Part shown: one piece after another, positions 23,976 to 33,258 of the stretch | How the letters are laid out: every line of letters begins with the position of its first letter | Position numbering within the stretch: position 1 is the stretch's first letter | Origin: S144-45 sp015494035 | Lineage (GTDB): Bacteria > Pseudomonadota > Gammaproteobacteria > Xanthomonadales > Marinicellaceae | Direction of reading: 5' to 3' | Length of the DNA stretch: 51,134 nt | NCBI GenBank assembly: GCA_027057345.1 | Contig: JALUIX010000124.1 | Coordinates: forward strand, 1-51,134 | Made by a program: the position numbers and the translations under genes | The notes under the pieces: generated by a model | Told to the model about the DNA's origin: nothing | The model's database searches: none | Seen by the model: only the letters and a program-made list of their open reading frames with translations

Positions 23976-25486
23976 TCAGTATTGGTGGGCGCCATGGCTG
24001 CCCATGGAAACGGTGTATTGGAAAGTCCATTTGTTGTCTTCAATCAGGCCAGCAGTGCCTGTCGATGAGGTATCCACGGCGTCGTTATATTGCAGGCGCA
24101 GGCGGGAAAATTCCGAAGGAATCCATTCCAGCATGGCGCTGACGCGGGTAAAGGCATCGCCATTATCCAGCAAGCCGCTCTCACTCAGCCACTGCGGATT
24201 ATCGGCCCGGGCATCGGCGTGCACGCGGTCGTAGCGCAGGCCGGTACGCCAGAGGGACGAAACTGCCACACGGCCTGGGCATACCAACCGCTGCGTGTCG
24301 CGGCATAGTTTTGTTGCCGGCTGGACTCGGTCAAGTCGCCATTTTCACGGCTGCGCAGGTATTCGAACTGAAGTTTGACGTTCTTTTCCTTGGTGTTGCC
24401 CATGGGCGCCCATTTGTAAACCAGGTCCAGGGCGTTGATCCAGGTGTCACCGTTAAATTGCCACGGCGACCCGTTGACTTCGCTGTCTTCGGCTTTGCCA
24501 TGCCACCACGACAGGCCGGCTTGCCACGAATGGCTGAGGCCAATATCGCCACCACTGGTAATAAACGCGGTTTGTGAAGACAGGCCGTTGTGTGAGCCGC
24601 TGGCCGGGAACTGGCCGCCATTGCCCAGTTCAAAACCGGTTTCCAGGTACAAATCGGTGGGCAGTAACCAGTTCAGCTGCACGCCTTCGTTTTTCAGATT
24701 GCCACCCAGAATGCCGCTGTAAACCAGTGGCAGGTCGGCAAAGTCCCAAGCGTGCGGGTGCTGTTCATTGAGGTAGCCGAGGGCGGAAAAATGACGCCCG
24801 AATTTGGCCGTCAGGCCGTGCGTCAAGGCCGTGGTCTGGACAAAGGCCTCTTCGACTTCGGTCACGGTTTCGCCGCCTTCATTACCAAAAGCAATGGTGG
24901 CCTGGCCATAGAACTTGTCATCGATGTTGGCACTCAGGGTCAGTTCGGATTCCCCCAGGTGAAAGCCTTCATCCTCCAGCCCGTATTCCGGGTTGTAACG
25001 GAACCCCGGCATGAGTCCGTCGCCGGGTTTGCTGGCGTAATCGGTATAACGGCCATCCAGAATCAGGCTGATGGCGGGGTTAAAGGCATTGGCTGACTGT
25101 GTTGTGTTGCCGCCCACAGACTGGCTGAAGGCATTGGCATCAACAGTGGGGGATTCCGATTTGGCTTGTTCTTGGGTCGCCAGGCGTTGCTCGGCCTCGG
25201 CCAGGCGTTGTTCCAGTTGTTCGATACGGGTTTGGTAGTCGCGCTTTAATTGCTGAAGTTCCTGTTGCAAGACGGCCAGCGAAGGCTGGGGTGATTGCTG
25301 CGAGGCGGCGGGTTTGTCCGCCGGGGTGGATTGCGCCTGTGCCAGGCTTGCAGCCCCCAGGCAAATCAGCCCGAGGCAGGATCGCAGCCATGAGGTAGCA
25401 ATGCGGGAGGAGGCATTGCCCGTTGTGGTTGTGGATAAGCCGTCGCCTTTTCCGGCTCGGCAAAGTGCAGTTTGGTTAATTGGCAT
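23976..25486 (-). pseudogene. Porin-like outer-membrane protein gene with a frameshift
   Basis: Starting at 25486 the frame encodes an exported protein with a long basic N-region, a hydrophobic segment SCLGLICLGAASLAQA, a Gln/Glu-rich coiled coil (about residues 70-110) and a beta-barrel rich in alternating aromatic residues. At about 24251-24262 the frame breaks: AVWQFRP should continue as SLWRTGLRYDRVHAD, which is present in another frame and runs to a stop at 23976 with EWIPSEFSRLRLQYND, a typical barrel end. One missing base near GGGAC explains it. Joined, the protein would be about 500 residues. It precedes the metal-binding protein and may pass metal across the outer membrane (inference). 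It is either a sequencing error or a recent mutation. Confidence 0.72.
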
Positions 25487-25544
25487 GTTTTTTTCCTCAA
25501 AAAATAAAATCGGTGCAGGGCACGCTGTTTTGTGGCGGCTTAGC

Positions 25545-25568
25545 CAGTCTGAAAACGACAGTCTGAAA
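25545..25568. repeat. CAGTCTGAAA direct repeat upstream of the porin-like gene
   Basis: CAGTCTGAAA occurs at 25545-25554 and again at 25559-25568, 14 bp apart, about 60-80 bp before the porin start and just after element copy 7 ends on that side. It could be a tandem regulator site; it does not look like a palindromic Zur box. Confidence 0.3.
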
Positions 25569-25580
25569 GCACCTGCCTAA

Positions 25581-25742
25581 GGAAGCTCTGATTGAATCTG
25601 GCGCGAGCAGATTGTCGTGAAAAATTGTTCAGTTCAAGGCGCAAACCGCACGCAATAGCAAGGCTATTGTGAAGGTTTGCAACGTTCGAAATGGACGATT
25701 TTACGCCATAAGATGCCGTGTCGCGATTCGATCAGAGCTTCC
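25581..25742 (+). mobile_element. Palindromic element, subfamily B (copy 7)
   Basis: A 162-bp copy flanked by perfect CTAA repeats (25577-25580 and 25743-25746), matching YTAR. The centre is CAATAGC-AAG-GCTATTG. It lies between the small CxxC protein gene and the porin-like gene of the metal-uptake locus, thus upstream of the porin start on the minus strand. Confidence 0.88.
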
Positions 25743-25888
25743 CTAAAGGCAGCAAAACGGTTCAAAGAGAAGGGCCCGGGTGTGTGCCGGAACCACCTGG
25801 AGTTATCGTGCGTCCCACACTTGCCGTCAACTGACCGTCGTGTGTGACCCAGAACCGCCCAGGCGAGCCGGATGATGTGCTCGTGGCC

Positions 25889-26203
25889 TCAGACCACAGG
25901 TGGAGCGCGCGGGGAAAAAACAAAAACTGCGTCACGCGGGGACTGTGTCTGCAGGGGCGTGACTGGAGGAAAGTTGTGTCTGAGCTGTTCTGGAACGCCA
26001 GCGGTGGTGTCCAGCAAGGCATTGGCGTGGCTGAGAACGCATGCCGGGCAATTGAGCTGGCCATCGTGCACGTGTTTGGCCAGATGGATGGGCGCGGCAC
26101 TGTGTACCACCAGCACACAGGCCAACAACAGCCAGCGCCAGCGTGCGTGGCAGGTGGTTTTGGCTGCTAGCAGCGAAAAATGCGGCGGCGAAGAGCGGCT
26201 CAT
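25889..26203 (-). CDS. Small protein with one membrane or signal segment and a His/CxxC patch
   Basis: A 104-residue protein. WRWLLLACVLVVHSAAPIHL (about residues 22-41) is a signal or membrane segment, followed by KHVHDGQLNCPACVLSHANA, which places three His and a CxxC together, a likely metal site outside the cytoplasm. The end RAPPVV is common in short DUF2946-like proteins. Small His/Cys proteins of this kind are found before zinc ABC importers and are sometimes annotated as zinc chaperones; that role here is inference from position at the head of the metal locus. Function is not established. Confidence 0.6.
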   Translation of the reverse strand: MSRSSPPHFSLLAAKTTCHARWRWLLLACVLVVHSAAPIHLAKHVHDGQLNCPACVLSHANALLDTTAGVPEQLRHNFPPVTPLQTQSPRDAVFVFSPRAPPVV

Positions 26204-26268
26204 GGGGTAAATTTAAGGCTTTGGAGCCGAAAGTTCAAGGTACTATTGAAGTTAAGGTGCTCTGAGTG

Positions 26269-26844
26269 TTACCAGTTAATCAAACGGTAACCCTCATCCT
26301 GCAGCAGCACAACCGCATTCATGGCAGATAAGGCGACTTGGACAAAGGGCAGTAGCTCGTTGCGCTGATAACCACCAAAAGCCATGGTCTGCCCACATAG
26401 AATGATGCGAGCTCCGCGTTTGTGTAGCGCCTGTAACAGTTTGGCGTTGGGGTTGTCCACCAGGTAACGGGCATTGTGGGCTTTGTTTTTCAGCAGGTTG
26501 GAAGCGGCGCGCCCATGTACCACTAACGCAAGTTTGATATTTTCAGGTGGGACACCAGCGTCAACGTTCATATTAAAGAAACGCGCCATGGACTGAATGG
26601 ACGGGTTCAGTTTTTCCTTATCTTCCGGTGTTTTGCCAATGGAAAACAAGGCTTTTAGTGATTTGTTGGCGGGTGTTTTGAAATCTGCATCGGGAATGGC
26701 GCGAAAGGGGCCAAAGCCTTCAATCAGCGCTGATTCTTCAGCGTGAGCCGTTGAAGTTTTTTCAGTAACCTGCGCGCAGGCCATGGTCAAACTCAACATG
26801 AATAAAACAGCAAGCGCCCGAACCGGGCCAGAAAAAATTCGCAT
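26269..26844 (-). CDS. Exported DsrE/DsrF-like protein
   Basis: A 191-residue protein with a signal peptide (RALAVLFMLSLTMACA) and a DsrE/F-like fold in the remainder: NIKLALVVHGRAASNLL, LQALHKRGARIILCGQTMAF and a final VVLLQDEGYRLINW, all typical of exported DsrE-like proteins. The Cys in LCGQ corresponds to the conserved cysteine of sulfur-carrying DsrE relatives. The ATG at 26844 is preferred to upstream in-frame starts because it directly precedes the signal peptide. Exported members occur widely and their role is unproven. Divergent from the 5'-nucleotidase gene across about 180 bp. Confidence 0.8.
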   Translation of the reverse strand: MRIFSGPVRALAVLFMLSLTMACAQVTEKTSTAHAEESALIEGFGPFRAIPDADFKTPANKSLKALFSIGKTPEDKEKLNPSIQSMARFFNMNVDAGVPPENIKLALVVHGRAASNLLKNKAHNARYLVDNPNAKLLQALHKRGARIILCGQTMAFGGYQRNELLPFVQVALSAMNAVVLLQDEGYRLINW

Positions 26845-27027
26845 GGGTTGCTCCATCAGAAAATTACAGTTGGGTTTGTGGGGTATTTGGTGAATGAGCG
26901 TGGAATCCATTGTTTGCATCAGGGAAAGTCAATATGACCGACTGCAGCAAGAAATGGTCCTCAAGCCCACGACAAACCTCCCGCGGGCATGATATAAACG
27001 TTCTCTCAACCATCCCTTACAAAGCCC

Positions 27028-28014
27028 GTGAAAGATACCACAAGCACGACCCAAAAACCCGGGGATTTGCCCGGCGGCAGCGCTGCTGCACCCATGCTGG
27101 TGGTGGCGGTGTCCTCCCGAACCCTGTTTGACCTGAGTGAGTCACACCGGATTTTTCTGCAGGAAGGGGTGGAAGCTTATCGCAAGTACCAGCTGGCCCA
27201 TGAAAATGAACCCCTGGCCAGGGGCACGGCCTTCGGGTTGGTGGAAAAGCTGCTCAATATCCGCCATCCACAGACCGGTCAAGCACTGGTGGAAGTGGTG
27301 CTGGTTTCACGCAATTCCGGAGATACGGGTTTGCGTGTTTTCAATTCCATTGAACATTACGGGTTGCCTATTGAGCGGGCGGCTTTTACCAATGGCGAGT
27401 CGCCCTACCAGTACTTGTCCGCTTTTGGCGCCCACCTGTTTTTGTCGGCGCACAATGAAGACGTGGAAAAGGCACTGCAAGCCGGCTACGCCGCGGCGCA
27501 TTTGAAAAACCAGCCTGCCGAGGCAGCATCCGGTGGCGATCAGGTGCGAATTGCCTTTGATGGCGATGCGGTGCTGTTTTCCGATGAGTCGGAACAGGTT
27601 TACAAAAGTCAGGGGCTGGAAGCGTTCAAGGCCAATGAGCACAAACTGGCCAACAAGCCATTGCCCGGTGGCCCCTTCAAACCCTTTTTACAGGCTTTGC
27701 ACCGGCTGCAGGCGGTTTTTCCTGCCGACAGTTCGCCCATTCGCACGGCGCTGGTGACGGCCCGTTCCGCGCCTTCCCACAAGCGGGTGATTCTGACCTT
27801 GCGGCAGTGGGACATTCGCATCGATGAAGCCCTGTTTCTGGGTGGGCGCGAGAAAGGCGAATTCCTCGAGGCGTTCATGGCTGACATTTTCTTTGATGAT
27901 CAGCTGGTTCACATTCATTCGGCCAGTGGCAAGGTGCCTTCCGGGCACGTGCCCTATGGCGTGGCCAACCGGGCACCGGAAAGTGCCGATGGAGACGAAA
28001 CGGGCTCAAAATAA
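27028..28014 (+). CDS. 5'-nucleotidase (cytosolic NT5C1-like family)
   Basis: A protein of 328 residues if the GTG at 27028 is used; the ATG at 27094 (MLVVAVSSRTLFDL) would shorten it by 22. It matches the family of cytosolic 5'-nucleotidase I: VAVSSRTLFDLSESHRIF, VLVSRNSGDTGLRVFNSIEH, AAFTNGESPYQYLSAFGAHL, and IAFDGDAVLFSDESEQVY, a HAD-like acidic motif. These enzymes dephosphorylate nucleoside monophosphates. Followed by a bidirectional terminator at 28082. The start codon is the only real uncertainty. Confidence 0.85.
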   Translation: MKDTTSTTQKPGDLPGGSAAAPMLVVAVSSRTLFDLSESHRIFLQEGVEAYRKYQLAHENEPLARGTAFGLVEKLLNIRHPQTGQALVEVVLVSRNSGDTGLRVFNSIEHYGLPIERAAFTNGESPYQYLSAFGAHLFLSAHNEDVEKALQAGYAAAHLKNQPAEAASGGDQVRIAFDGDAVLFSDESEQVYKSQGLEAFKANEHKLANKPLPGGPFKPFLQALHRLQAVFPADSSPIRTALVTARSAPSHKRVILTLRQWDIRIDEALFLGGREKGEFLEAFMADIFFDDQLVHIHSASGKVPSGHVPYGVANRAPESADGDETGSK

Positions 28015-28081
28015 TTGCCCACTGTTCAGGTGTCTTCGCTGTGGCTAGGTCGATCGTTGCTCAATGGCTCAGATTGAAACC

Positions 28082-28114
28082 ACCAAAAAAGCCGGTCTTG
28101 CCGGCTTTTTTGGT
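28082..28114. terminator. Bidirectional intrinsic terminator after the 5'-nucleotidase gene
   Basis: GCCGG pairs with CCGGC around TCTTG, flanked by ACCAAAAAA and TTTTTTGGT, so it works for both strands. It separates the convergent 5'-nucleotidase and small membrane protein genes. Confidence 0.85.
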
Positions 28115-28137
28115 TCGGATTTGACAAGATGCGCGGT

Positions 28138-28587
28138 TTACTTTTCTAGTTTGCCGACCACCCAGCCTAGAATCGGGCCGGATATCACGTAAGCAATCAG
28201 CATATCAATGGCCCACCAGATCCAGATTTTGGCCGGCAGGTTAAACACGCCGGACCAGGCCGCCATCATCATGGCGGTGATGACCCACATAAGCAGGCCG
28301 AACTTGAGACCCTTGAGCCAGTCCGGGCCGGTAAAAACGGGCCGCAACCAGACAAAGATCACGGTCTGGAGGAAGGCACTGATCACCGCCACGGTGATCC
28401 AATAAGGCATCAAGGCGGCCATGTCCGGTGGCTCCCGGGTCAATTCCGGCCGCCAGAACTGGCTGGTTGCATGGTAGGCTTCGGCCAGAATGCCTTCGTG
28501 TATCCAGGCGCCGGTGACAAACATGCCGAGTAACTGCTGCACCACAAAAAAGGCGAGCGTGCCGGCGATAATGGTCTTGATTTTCAT
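28138..28587 (-). CDS. Small four-helix integral membrane protein
   Basis: A 149-residue protein with four hydrophobic segments: TIIAGTLAFFVVQQLLGMFV, ITVAVISAFLQTVIFVWL, FGLLMWVITAMMMAAWSGVF and IWWAIDMLIAYVISGPILGW. The first loop (HEGILAEAYHATSQFWRPEL) contains two His and two Glu. The start at 28587 has GGGG before it; the frame extends upstream to 28632 but without a signal. I do not recognise a named family; DUF1761-like proteins have a comparable plan. Monocistronic by context. Confidence 0.75.
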   Translation of the reverse strand: MKIKTIIAGTLAFFVVQQLLGMFVTGAWIHEGILAEAYHATSQFWRPELTREPPDMAALMPYWITVAVISAFLQTVIFVWLRPVFTGPDWLKGLKFGLLMWVITAMMMAAWSGVFNLPAKIWIWWAIDMLIAYVISGPILGWVVGKLEK

Positions 28588-28768
28588 GGGGTTCCCCTGT
28601 TGAAGATGGTTGTTATGGTATTGACGGATCACGTTTTTCTGGCACTGAGGTTTTTTCGATCCATTGTTGCCACGGTGATTCGTGAGTCGTATCTTGCCAT
28701 TGCCTAACGGTCAATGCAAACGCGAGTCATTTCACGACTGAGGAGGAGTCAGGATAAATCAAAGAGGC

Positions 28769-28794
28769 AAAAAACACCGGCAAGACCGGCGTTT
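28769..28794 (-). terminator. Intrinsic terminator after algC
   Basis: On the minus strand AAACGCCGG-TCTTG-CCGGTGTTTTTT forms a stem with a T-run, 62 bp after the algC stop. The core GCCGGTCTTGCCGG is identical to that of the terminator at 28082. Confidence 0.75.
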
Positions 28795-28855
28795 GATGCA
28801 GACACTATTTTTGTTGAACATCATTCAGGCGCGTTCTTGGGTGGAATGCCATTGC

Positions 28856-31237
28856 TTAAAAGGGGAGTTTCAGGTCCGGTTTTAATTTCAGCAGTTGGGT
28901 GCGGAATTCCTCCTGAATGCGTTTGAGGCTCTCTTCGTTGTCGGCGTCGAAACGCAGCACCAGGCAGGGCGTGGTGTTGGAACAGCGAACCAGCCCCCAG
29001 CCGTCGCCAAAATCGGCGCGGATGCCGTCAATGGTGGTGATATGGGCGTCGGGAAATTCAGCCTGTTGCTGAAATTGTTCCATAAAGGCGTAATGCTCCC
29101 CTTCGTTCATTTCCACTTTTAGTTCGGGCGTGCTGACACCTTTGGGCAGTTCGGCAAAGACTTCCTCGGGCAGGCGGTCGTCCTGATCAAGGATTTCCAG
29201 CAATCTGGCGGCGGCATAAATGCCATCATCAAAGCCAAACCAGCGCTCCTTGAAGAAGAAGTGACCACTCATTTCACCGGCCAGTGCCGCACCGGTTTCC
29301 TTGAGCTTGGTTTTCATGAAGGAATGCCCGGTTTTCCACATGATGGGCATGCCGCCGTACTGCACGATCATTTTTGGCAGGTGACCGGTGCATTTCACAT
29401 CGAAAATAATGGCCGAGCCGGGTTGTCGGGTGAGCACGTCTTTGGCAAACAGCATCAGCAGGCGGTCGGAATAAATGATTTCGCCGTCCTTGCTGACCAC
29501 GCCCAGGCGATCGGCGTCACCATCAAAGGCAATGCCAATGTCGGCGTCCATGGCCTTGACCGTGGCAATCAGATCCTGAAGATTTTCCGGCACGCTGGGG
29601 TCGGGGTGATGGTTGGGGAAATTGCCATCGACCTCGCAGTGCAACGGCACCACCTCGCAACCGATTTCTTCCAGCAATTGGGGCGCCAGCGCGCCGCCAA
29701 TGCCATTGCCGCAGTCCACTACCACCCGCGGGCTGTTTTCCAGTTGAATGTCTGAGGACACGAAGTCGATGTAGTCATCCACAATGTCCATTTGCTGGGT
29801 GCGCCCATCACCGCTGTGCAGGCGGCCATCGGCGATGCGCTCATAAAGGTTGGTGATGTCATCGCCGGCCAGCGTGTCGCCCAGCAGCATGGTTTTGAGG
29901 CCGTTGTAATTGGGCGGATTGTGGCTGCCTGTGACCATGACGCCACTGCCGGTATCCAGGTGGTGAGTGGCGAAATACAGCACACCGGTGGGCACGGCGC
30001 CAATGTCAATCACATCGCAGCCGGCGGCATTGATGCCTTCAATCAGGGCCTGTTGCAGACGTGGGCCGGAAAGACGCCCATCGCGGGCCACCACGATCTC
30101 CTTGCCGCCACGGTCGATGCATTCGCTGCCAATGGACTGGCCAATGAGGCGCACGCTGTCTTCGGTCAGGCTTTCATCGACCACGCCACGGATGTCATAA
30201 GCGCGGAAAATGGACGGGTCAAGAGCGGAATGGGGCATAGCAGGTGTCGGTGGTAATTTGGGGCCGCTATTATCCGCGATTTCCTCGTCAAAATCTTCCT
30301 CTTCATCATTGGCTTGCAGTATGCCCGCCGGCCCACTGGCTTCGGGGGTTTTGATGGGCACGTAATCATCGTGTTCGTGACTGGCCAATTTGCGTTGCTG
30401 GTAGGCACGCCAGAACAGGAGACTTAATCCGCCAAAGGCCACCAGCCCGGCCAGGCTGCCTATGAGCAGGGAATACCACGGCAGATCCATCAAAGCGCCG
30501 TTTTCGCGATCGTAGCGATAGCCGACCTGGAAGTAACTGCCGGGCACTTTGAGTTTGTGCGACTGATGGCTGGAAGCGGAGGCCTTGCCCCATAACAACA
30601 GTGATACGTTGCTGTATTTGCCGGCATTCTGCATCAGGGTGATCTGGCCTTTGTCAACGCCGCTTTTATCCAGGTTTTTTAACAGAGGGTCCACCGGAAA
30701 ACTGCTCAACAGATAGATTTTTCGCTGCGGGTCAATGACGCGCACAAAATTCAGGTACTGTTCCTTTTGACCGTACAGATGAATTTCCGGCAAGGGGTTC
30801 TTGCCCGTGGTTTCGGCCTCCTGCAGCATGTCGAGGGTGGCGAAATTAATCTGTGGAAAGCCCGGCTGGGGGGTAATGCTGCTTAAGGGCTGGTCAATGA
30901 TCTGCACTCGCAGGCTGTCAGGCAAACTCTTGCTGAGCTGTTTTTCCAGCTCCGCCTTGCGAGCGGGGTCATACCGCGGTGGGTCACCAAAGGTGTTTGC
31001 AATGGCGTTGTCCAGCTGGCCCTGCACCTGTTTCAGATTACGGTCGACCTGTTCATAGATGGCCTTGGCGCCGGTTTTGAGGTGCGATTCGAGGCGGTGC
31101 TGGGAATACTGTTTCCACAGCGCATGGGAAAACAGAAACACAAGCCCTAAAGCGGCCACCGCACCCACAAGAAACAGCACATTGCCGATCAGTTCGCCTT
31201 CCTTTTTGCTGCCTTGCAGTGCTTTGGGTTCGCTCAT
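28856..31237 (-). CDS. algC: Phosphomannomutase/phosphoglucomutase with a membrane-anchored N-terminal extension
   Basis: A 793-residue protein. Residues from about 338 on form a complete AlgC-type mutase: phosphoserine loop VMVTGSHNPPNYNG (Ser about 438), Mg loop FDGDADRLG (about 571-579), sugar loop GEMSGHFFF and phosphate-binding RCSNTTPCLVLRF. It interconverts 6-phospho and 1-phospho mannose and glucose for surface polysaccharide. Residues 1-337 add two membrane segments (about 18-37 and 256-276) around a periplasmic domain, then an acidic linker (DEEEDFDEE). Long forms of this kind occur in Pseudomonas and relatives. Lies downstream of dut on the same strand. Confidence 0.93.
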   Translation of the reverse strand: MSEPKALQGSKKEGELIGNVLFLVGAVAALGLVFLFSHALWKQYSQHRLESHLKTGAKAIYEQVDRNLKQVQGQLDNAIANTFGDPPRYDPARKAELEKQLSKSLPDSLRVQIIDQPLSSITPQPGFPQINFATLDMLQEAETTGKNPLPEIHLYGQKEQYLNFVRVIDPQRKIYLLSSFPVDPLLKNLDKSGVDKGQITLMQNAGKYSNVSLLLWGKASASSHQSHKLKVPGSYFQVGYRYDRENGALMDLPWYSLLIGSLAGLVAFGGLSLLFWRAYQQRKLASHEHDDYVPIKTPEASGPAGILQANDEEEDFDEEIADNSGPKLPPTPAMPHSALDPSIFRAYDIRGVVDESLTEDSVRLIGQSIGSECIDRGGKEIVVARDGRLSGPRLQQALIEGINAAGCDVIDIGAVPTGVLYFATHHLDTGSGVMVTGSHNPPNYNGLKTMLLGDTLAGDDITNLYERIADGRLHSGDGRTQQMDIVDDYIDFVSSDIQLENSPRVVVDCGNGIGGALAPQLLEEIGCEVVPLHCEVDGNFPNHHPDPSVPENLQDLIATVKAMDADIGIAFDGDADRLGVVSKDGEIIYSDRLLMLFAKDVLTRQPGSAIIFDVKCTGHLPKMIVQYGGMPIMWKTGHSFMKTKLKETGAALAGEMSGHFFFKERWFGFDDGIYAAARLLEILDQDDRLPEEVFAELPKGVSTPELKVEMNEGEHYAFMEQFQQQAEFPDAHITTIDGIRADFGDGWGLVRCSNTTPCLVLRFDADNEESLKRIQEEFRTQLLKLKPDLKLPF

Positions 31238-31333
31238 GGGATTGGATCCGTCATGGGGTGAGTTAAGGTGGTTTCTGGTTCTTTTGTGGTTTTTCGTCAG
31301 CCTGTTGTTTTTTAACCTGTTGCGTTTTAGGGG

Positions 31334-31789
31334 TCAGTGGCTGCCCGAGGAGCCAAAGCCGCCCGCGCCGCGATCACTTTCCTCAAAGGTCTCCACCACG
31401 TTCAGGCGGGCCTGGATCACCGGCACCAGGATCATTTGCGCAATGCGTTCGCCGGCCTCAATGGTGTAAGGGGTGTTGCTGCGATTCCAACAGGAGACGA
31501 ACAGCTGCCCTTGGTAATCGCTGTCAATCAGCCCCACCAGGTTGCCCAGTACCAGGCCGTGGCGGTGGCCCAGGCCTGATCGCGGCAGGATGAGTGCGGC
31601 GACGGACGGGTCCTTGATGTGCATGGCCATGCCGGTGGGAATCAGCTCGGTCTGGCCCGGTTCAATGGTCAGACTGCCATCAACGCAGGCGCGCAGGTCG
31701 ATGCCGGCCGACCCATCAGTGGCGTGCCTGGGTAGTTCGAATTCGGCGCCCAGTCGCGGGTCGAGAATTTTGATGTCGATGTCTTTCAT
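31334..31789 (-). CDS. dut: dUTP diphosphatase
   Basis: A 151-residue trimeric dUTPase that hydrolyses dUTP to dUMP. All five motifs are visible: DGSAGIDLRA, PRSGLGHRHG, GLIDSDYQGQL, GERIAQMILVPV and the C-terminal P-loop-like RGAGGFGSSG. It precedes algC by 96 bp. In many gammaproteobacteria coaBC stands between dut and radC; here only 247 bp without a recognisable gene separate dut from divergent radC. Confidence 0.97.
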   Translation of the reverse strand: MKDIDIKILDPRLGAEFELPRHATDGSAGIDLRACVDGSLTIEPGQTELIPTGMAMHIKDPSVAALILPRSGLGHRHGLVLGNLVGLIDSDYQGQLFVSCWNRSNTPYTIEAGERIAQMILVPVIQARLNVVETFEESDRGAGGFGSSGSH

Positions 31790-32036
31790 GCCGTCGTCCG
31801 TGATCCCCTCAAATGATGTGAATAGTTAGCAGGGCGAACGCCGCGGTGGCCGATGCGCTCTCCCCAGCGCGCATGAGTTATTGCCAGAATGGTAACGTAT
31901 GCCCCTGTGGGTGTAAACCGGAAGCGGCTCAACAATGTGACGATGGTGGCAGAATTCCTACGCCACAGCCGGTTTTTGCCCATCGTCGGGTCAGCCCTGA
32001 CAGGGATAAACTGACGTTTTCGCCCGGAACTCACTC

Positions 32037-32669
32037 ATGACAGAAAACCACTGGCCCAGGCACGAGCGACCACGGGAACGCTTGCTGGCTCATGGTGCGG
32101 CGGCACTCAGTGACACCGAGTTGCTGGCCATCTTCCTTCGCACCGGAACGGCTGGACGTTCCGTGATGGAGCTGGCCGGCGATTTGTTGGCCCGTTTTGG
32201 CAATGTGAAAAATATCATTGATGCCGATTGTGACACTTTTTGTCAGATCAGGGGGCTGGGGCAGGCCAAATATTGTCAGTTGCAAGCGGCCTCGGAATTG
32301 ATGCTGCGCCATCACAAGGCCGAGCTGGATCGACCTGAAGGGTTTTCCGGTCGCAAGCATGAAGTGTTTGCCTGCTTGTTTCTGGATAACAAGAACCGCC
32401 TGATCGCCTGTCGCGATCTGTTTCAGGGCACGGTTGATGGCGCCTCGGTGCATCCGCGCGTGATTGCCGAACAGTGTCTGCGCCTGAACGCAGCAGCGGT
32501 CATTTTTGCCCATAATCACCCCTCGGGCGTGAGTGATCCCAGCCAACAGGACATTGCCATCACGCGCAGGTTGGTGAATCTGTTGGACACACTGGATGTG
32601 CGGGTGCTTGATCATTTTGTGATCGGCTACAACAATGAGTTCTCAATGGCCGAGGCCGGAATGTTATAA
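32037..32669 (+). CDS. radC: RadC/JAB-domain DNA repair-associated protein
   Basis: A 210-residue protein with the usual RadC plan: an N-terminal helix-hairpin-helix region (RERLLAHGAAALSDTELLAI, IRGLGQAKYCQL) and a C-terminal JAB/MPN metalloprotease-like domain with HNHPSGVSDPSQQD, the JAMM metal ligands His, His and Asp. The biological role is unsettled. It lacks the rpmB-rpmG genes that normally follow; these are at 3100-3494 instead. An unrelated helical protein gene follows after about 30 bp. Confidence 0.95.
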   Translation: MTENHWPRHERPRERLLAHGAAALSDTELLAIFLRTGTAGRSVMELAGDLLARFGNVKNIIDADCDTFCQIRGLGQAKYCQLQAASELMLRHHKAELDRPEGFSGRKHEVFACLFLDNKNRLIACRDLFQGTVDGASVHPRVIAEQCLRLNAAAVIFAHNHPSGVSDPSQQDIAITRRLVNLLDTLDVRVLDHFVIGYNNEFSMAEAGML

Positions 32670-32700
32670 TCCCGGCTCCCGTCTTATCAGGTGTTGTGCG

Positions 32701-33258
32701 GTGTTTTTTGCTTCTGGCCCGGAAAAAATCGACAAGCTGATCGACAAAGGACGCTTCAAGCGGGCCATGAAAAAGCTCCTGAAAGCGTGTCGCAAGAATC
32801 ACTCCGATCTGTCTCTGGCACGCCGCTGCTTCGAAGTGGGGCAGTTCATCCCCTTCGACAAGCATTATCACCAGGCCGCCAATCACTATTTCACGCTCGC
32901 CTTGCAACAAGGTGTCTCCGGTGAGCAACTGCATGACGATTACATGGTCTACACCACCACCACTCAGGGCCGGATTGATCTACCAGAAGACCTGCTGTTG
33001 AAACTGTCGGCCAATTTTGCCGCTCACGGCCATGAAAATTCGGCGGTTTTCCTGGTCAAGAACATCATGAATAAATCGCCAGAAAACCCGCAGTTGCCTG
33101 AAGCCATTCTGGCGTTGGTGAACGCTTACCTGACCCGTGGCCAGATCAAAAAAGCCAAACCCTACGTGGATCACGTGAATGCCTATTTCCTTGGCCACGA
33201 CCTGATGGCCTACATCAACCAGCAATACCGCCGCGCGCTCAAAGACCATTCTCCCTGA
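32701..33258 (+). CDS. Unknown alpha-helical (TPR-like) protein
   Basis: A 185-residue protein if the GTG at 32701 is used, which has CAGG about 9 bp before it; an ATG at 32635 would overlap radC by 35 bp and add Cys/Pro-rich residues. Repeating helix pairs are suggested by KLIDKGRFKRAMKKLLKACR, HQAANHYFTLALQQGVS and AILALVNAYLTRGQIKKAKP, a TPR-like pattern, with a basic N-terminus. No signal peptide. I do not recognise the family. Short spacing after radC suggests shared transcription. Confidence 0.7.
   Translation: MFFASGPEKIDKLIDKGRFKRAMKKLLKACRKNHSDLSLARRCFEVGQFIPFDKHYHQAANHYFTLALQQGVSGEQLHDDYMVYTTTTQGRIDLPEDLLLKLSANFAAHGHENSAVFLVKNIMNKSPENPQLPEAILALVNAYLTRGQIKKAKPYVDHVNAYFLGHDLMAYINQQYRRALKDHSP

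Noticed and set aside
25762..26118. Minus-strand 118-residue frame overlapping the small CxxC protein
   Set aside because: It lacks a signal or any coherent motif, and the overlapping frame encodes a sensible signal segment and metal-binding patch.
31786..32034. Short minus-strand frame between dut and radC as a possible coaBC remnant
   Set aside because: The translation shows no CoaBC motif, is basic and low in conservation signals, and covers the divergent promoter region.
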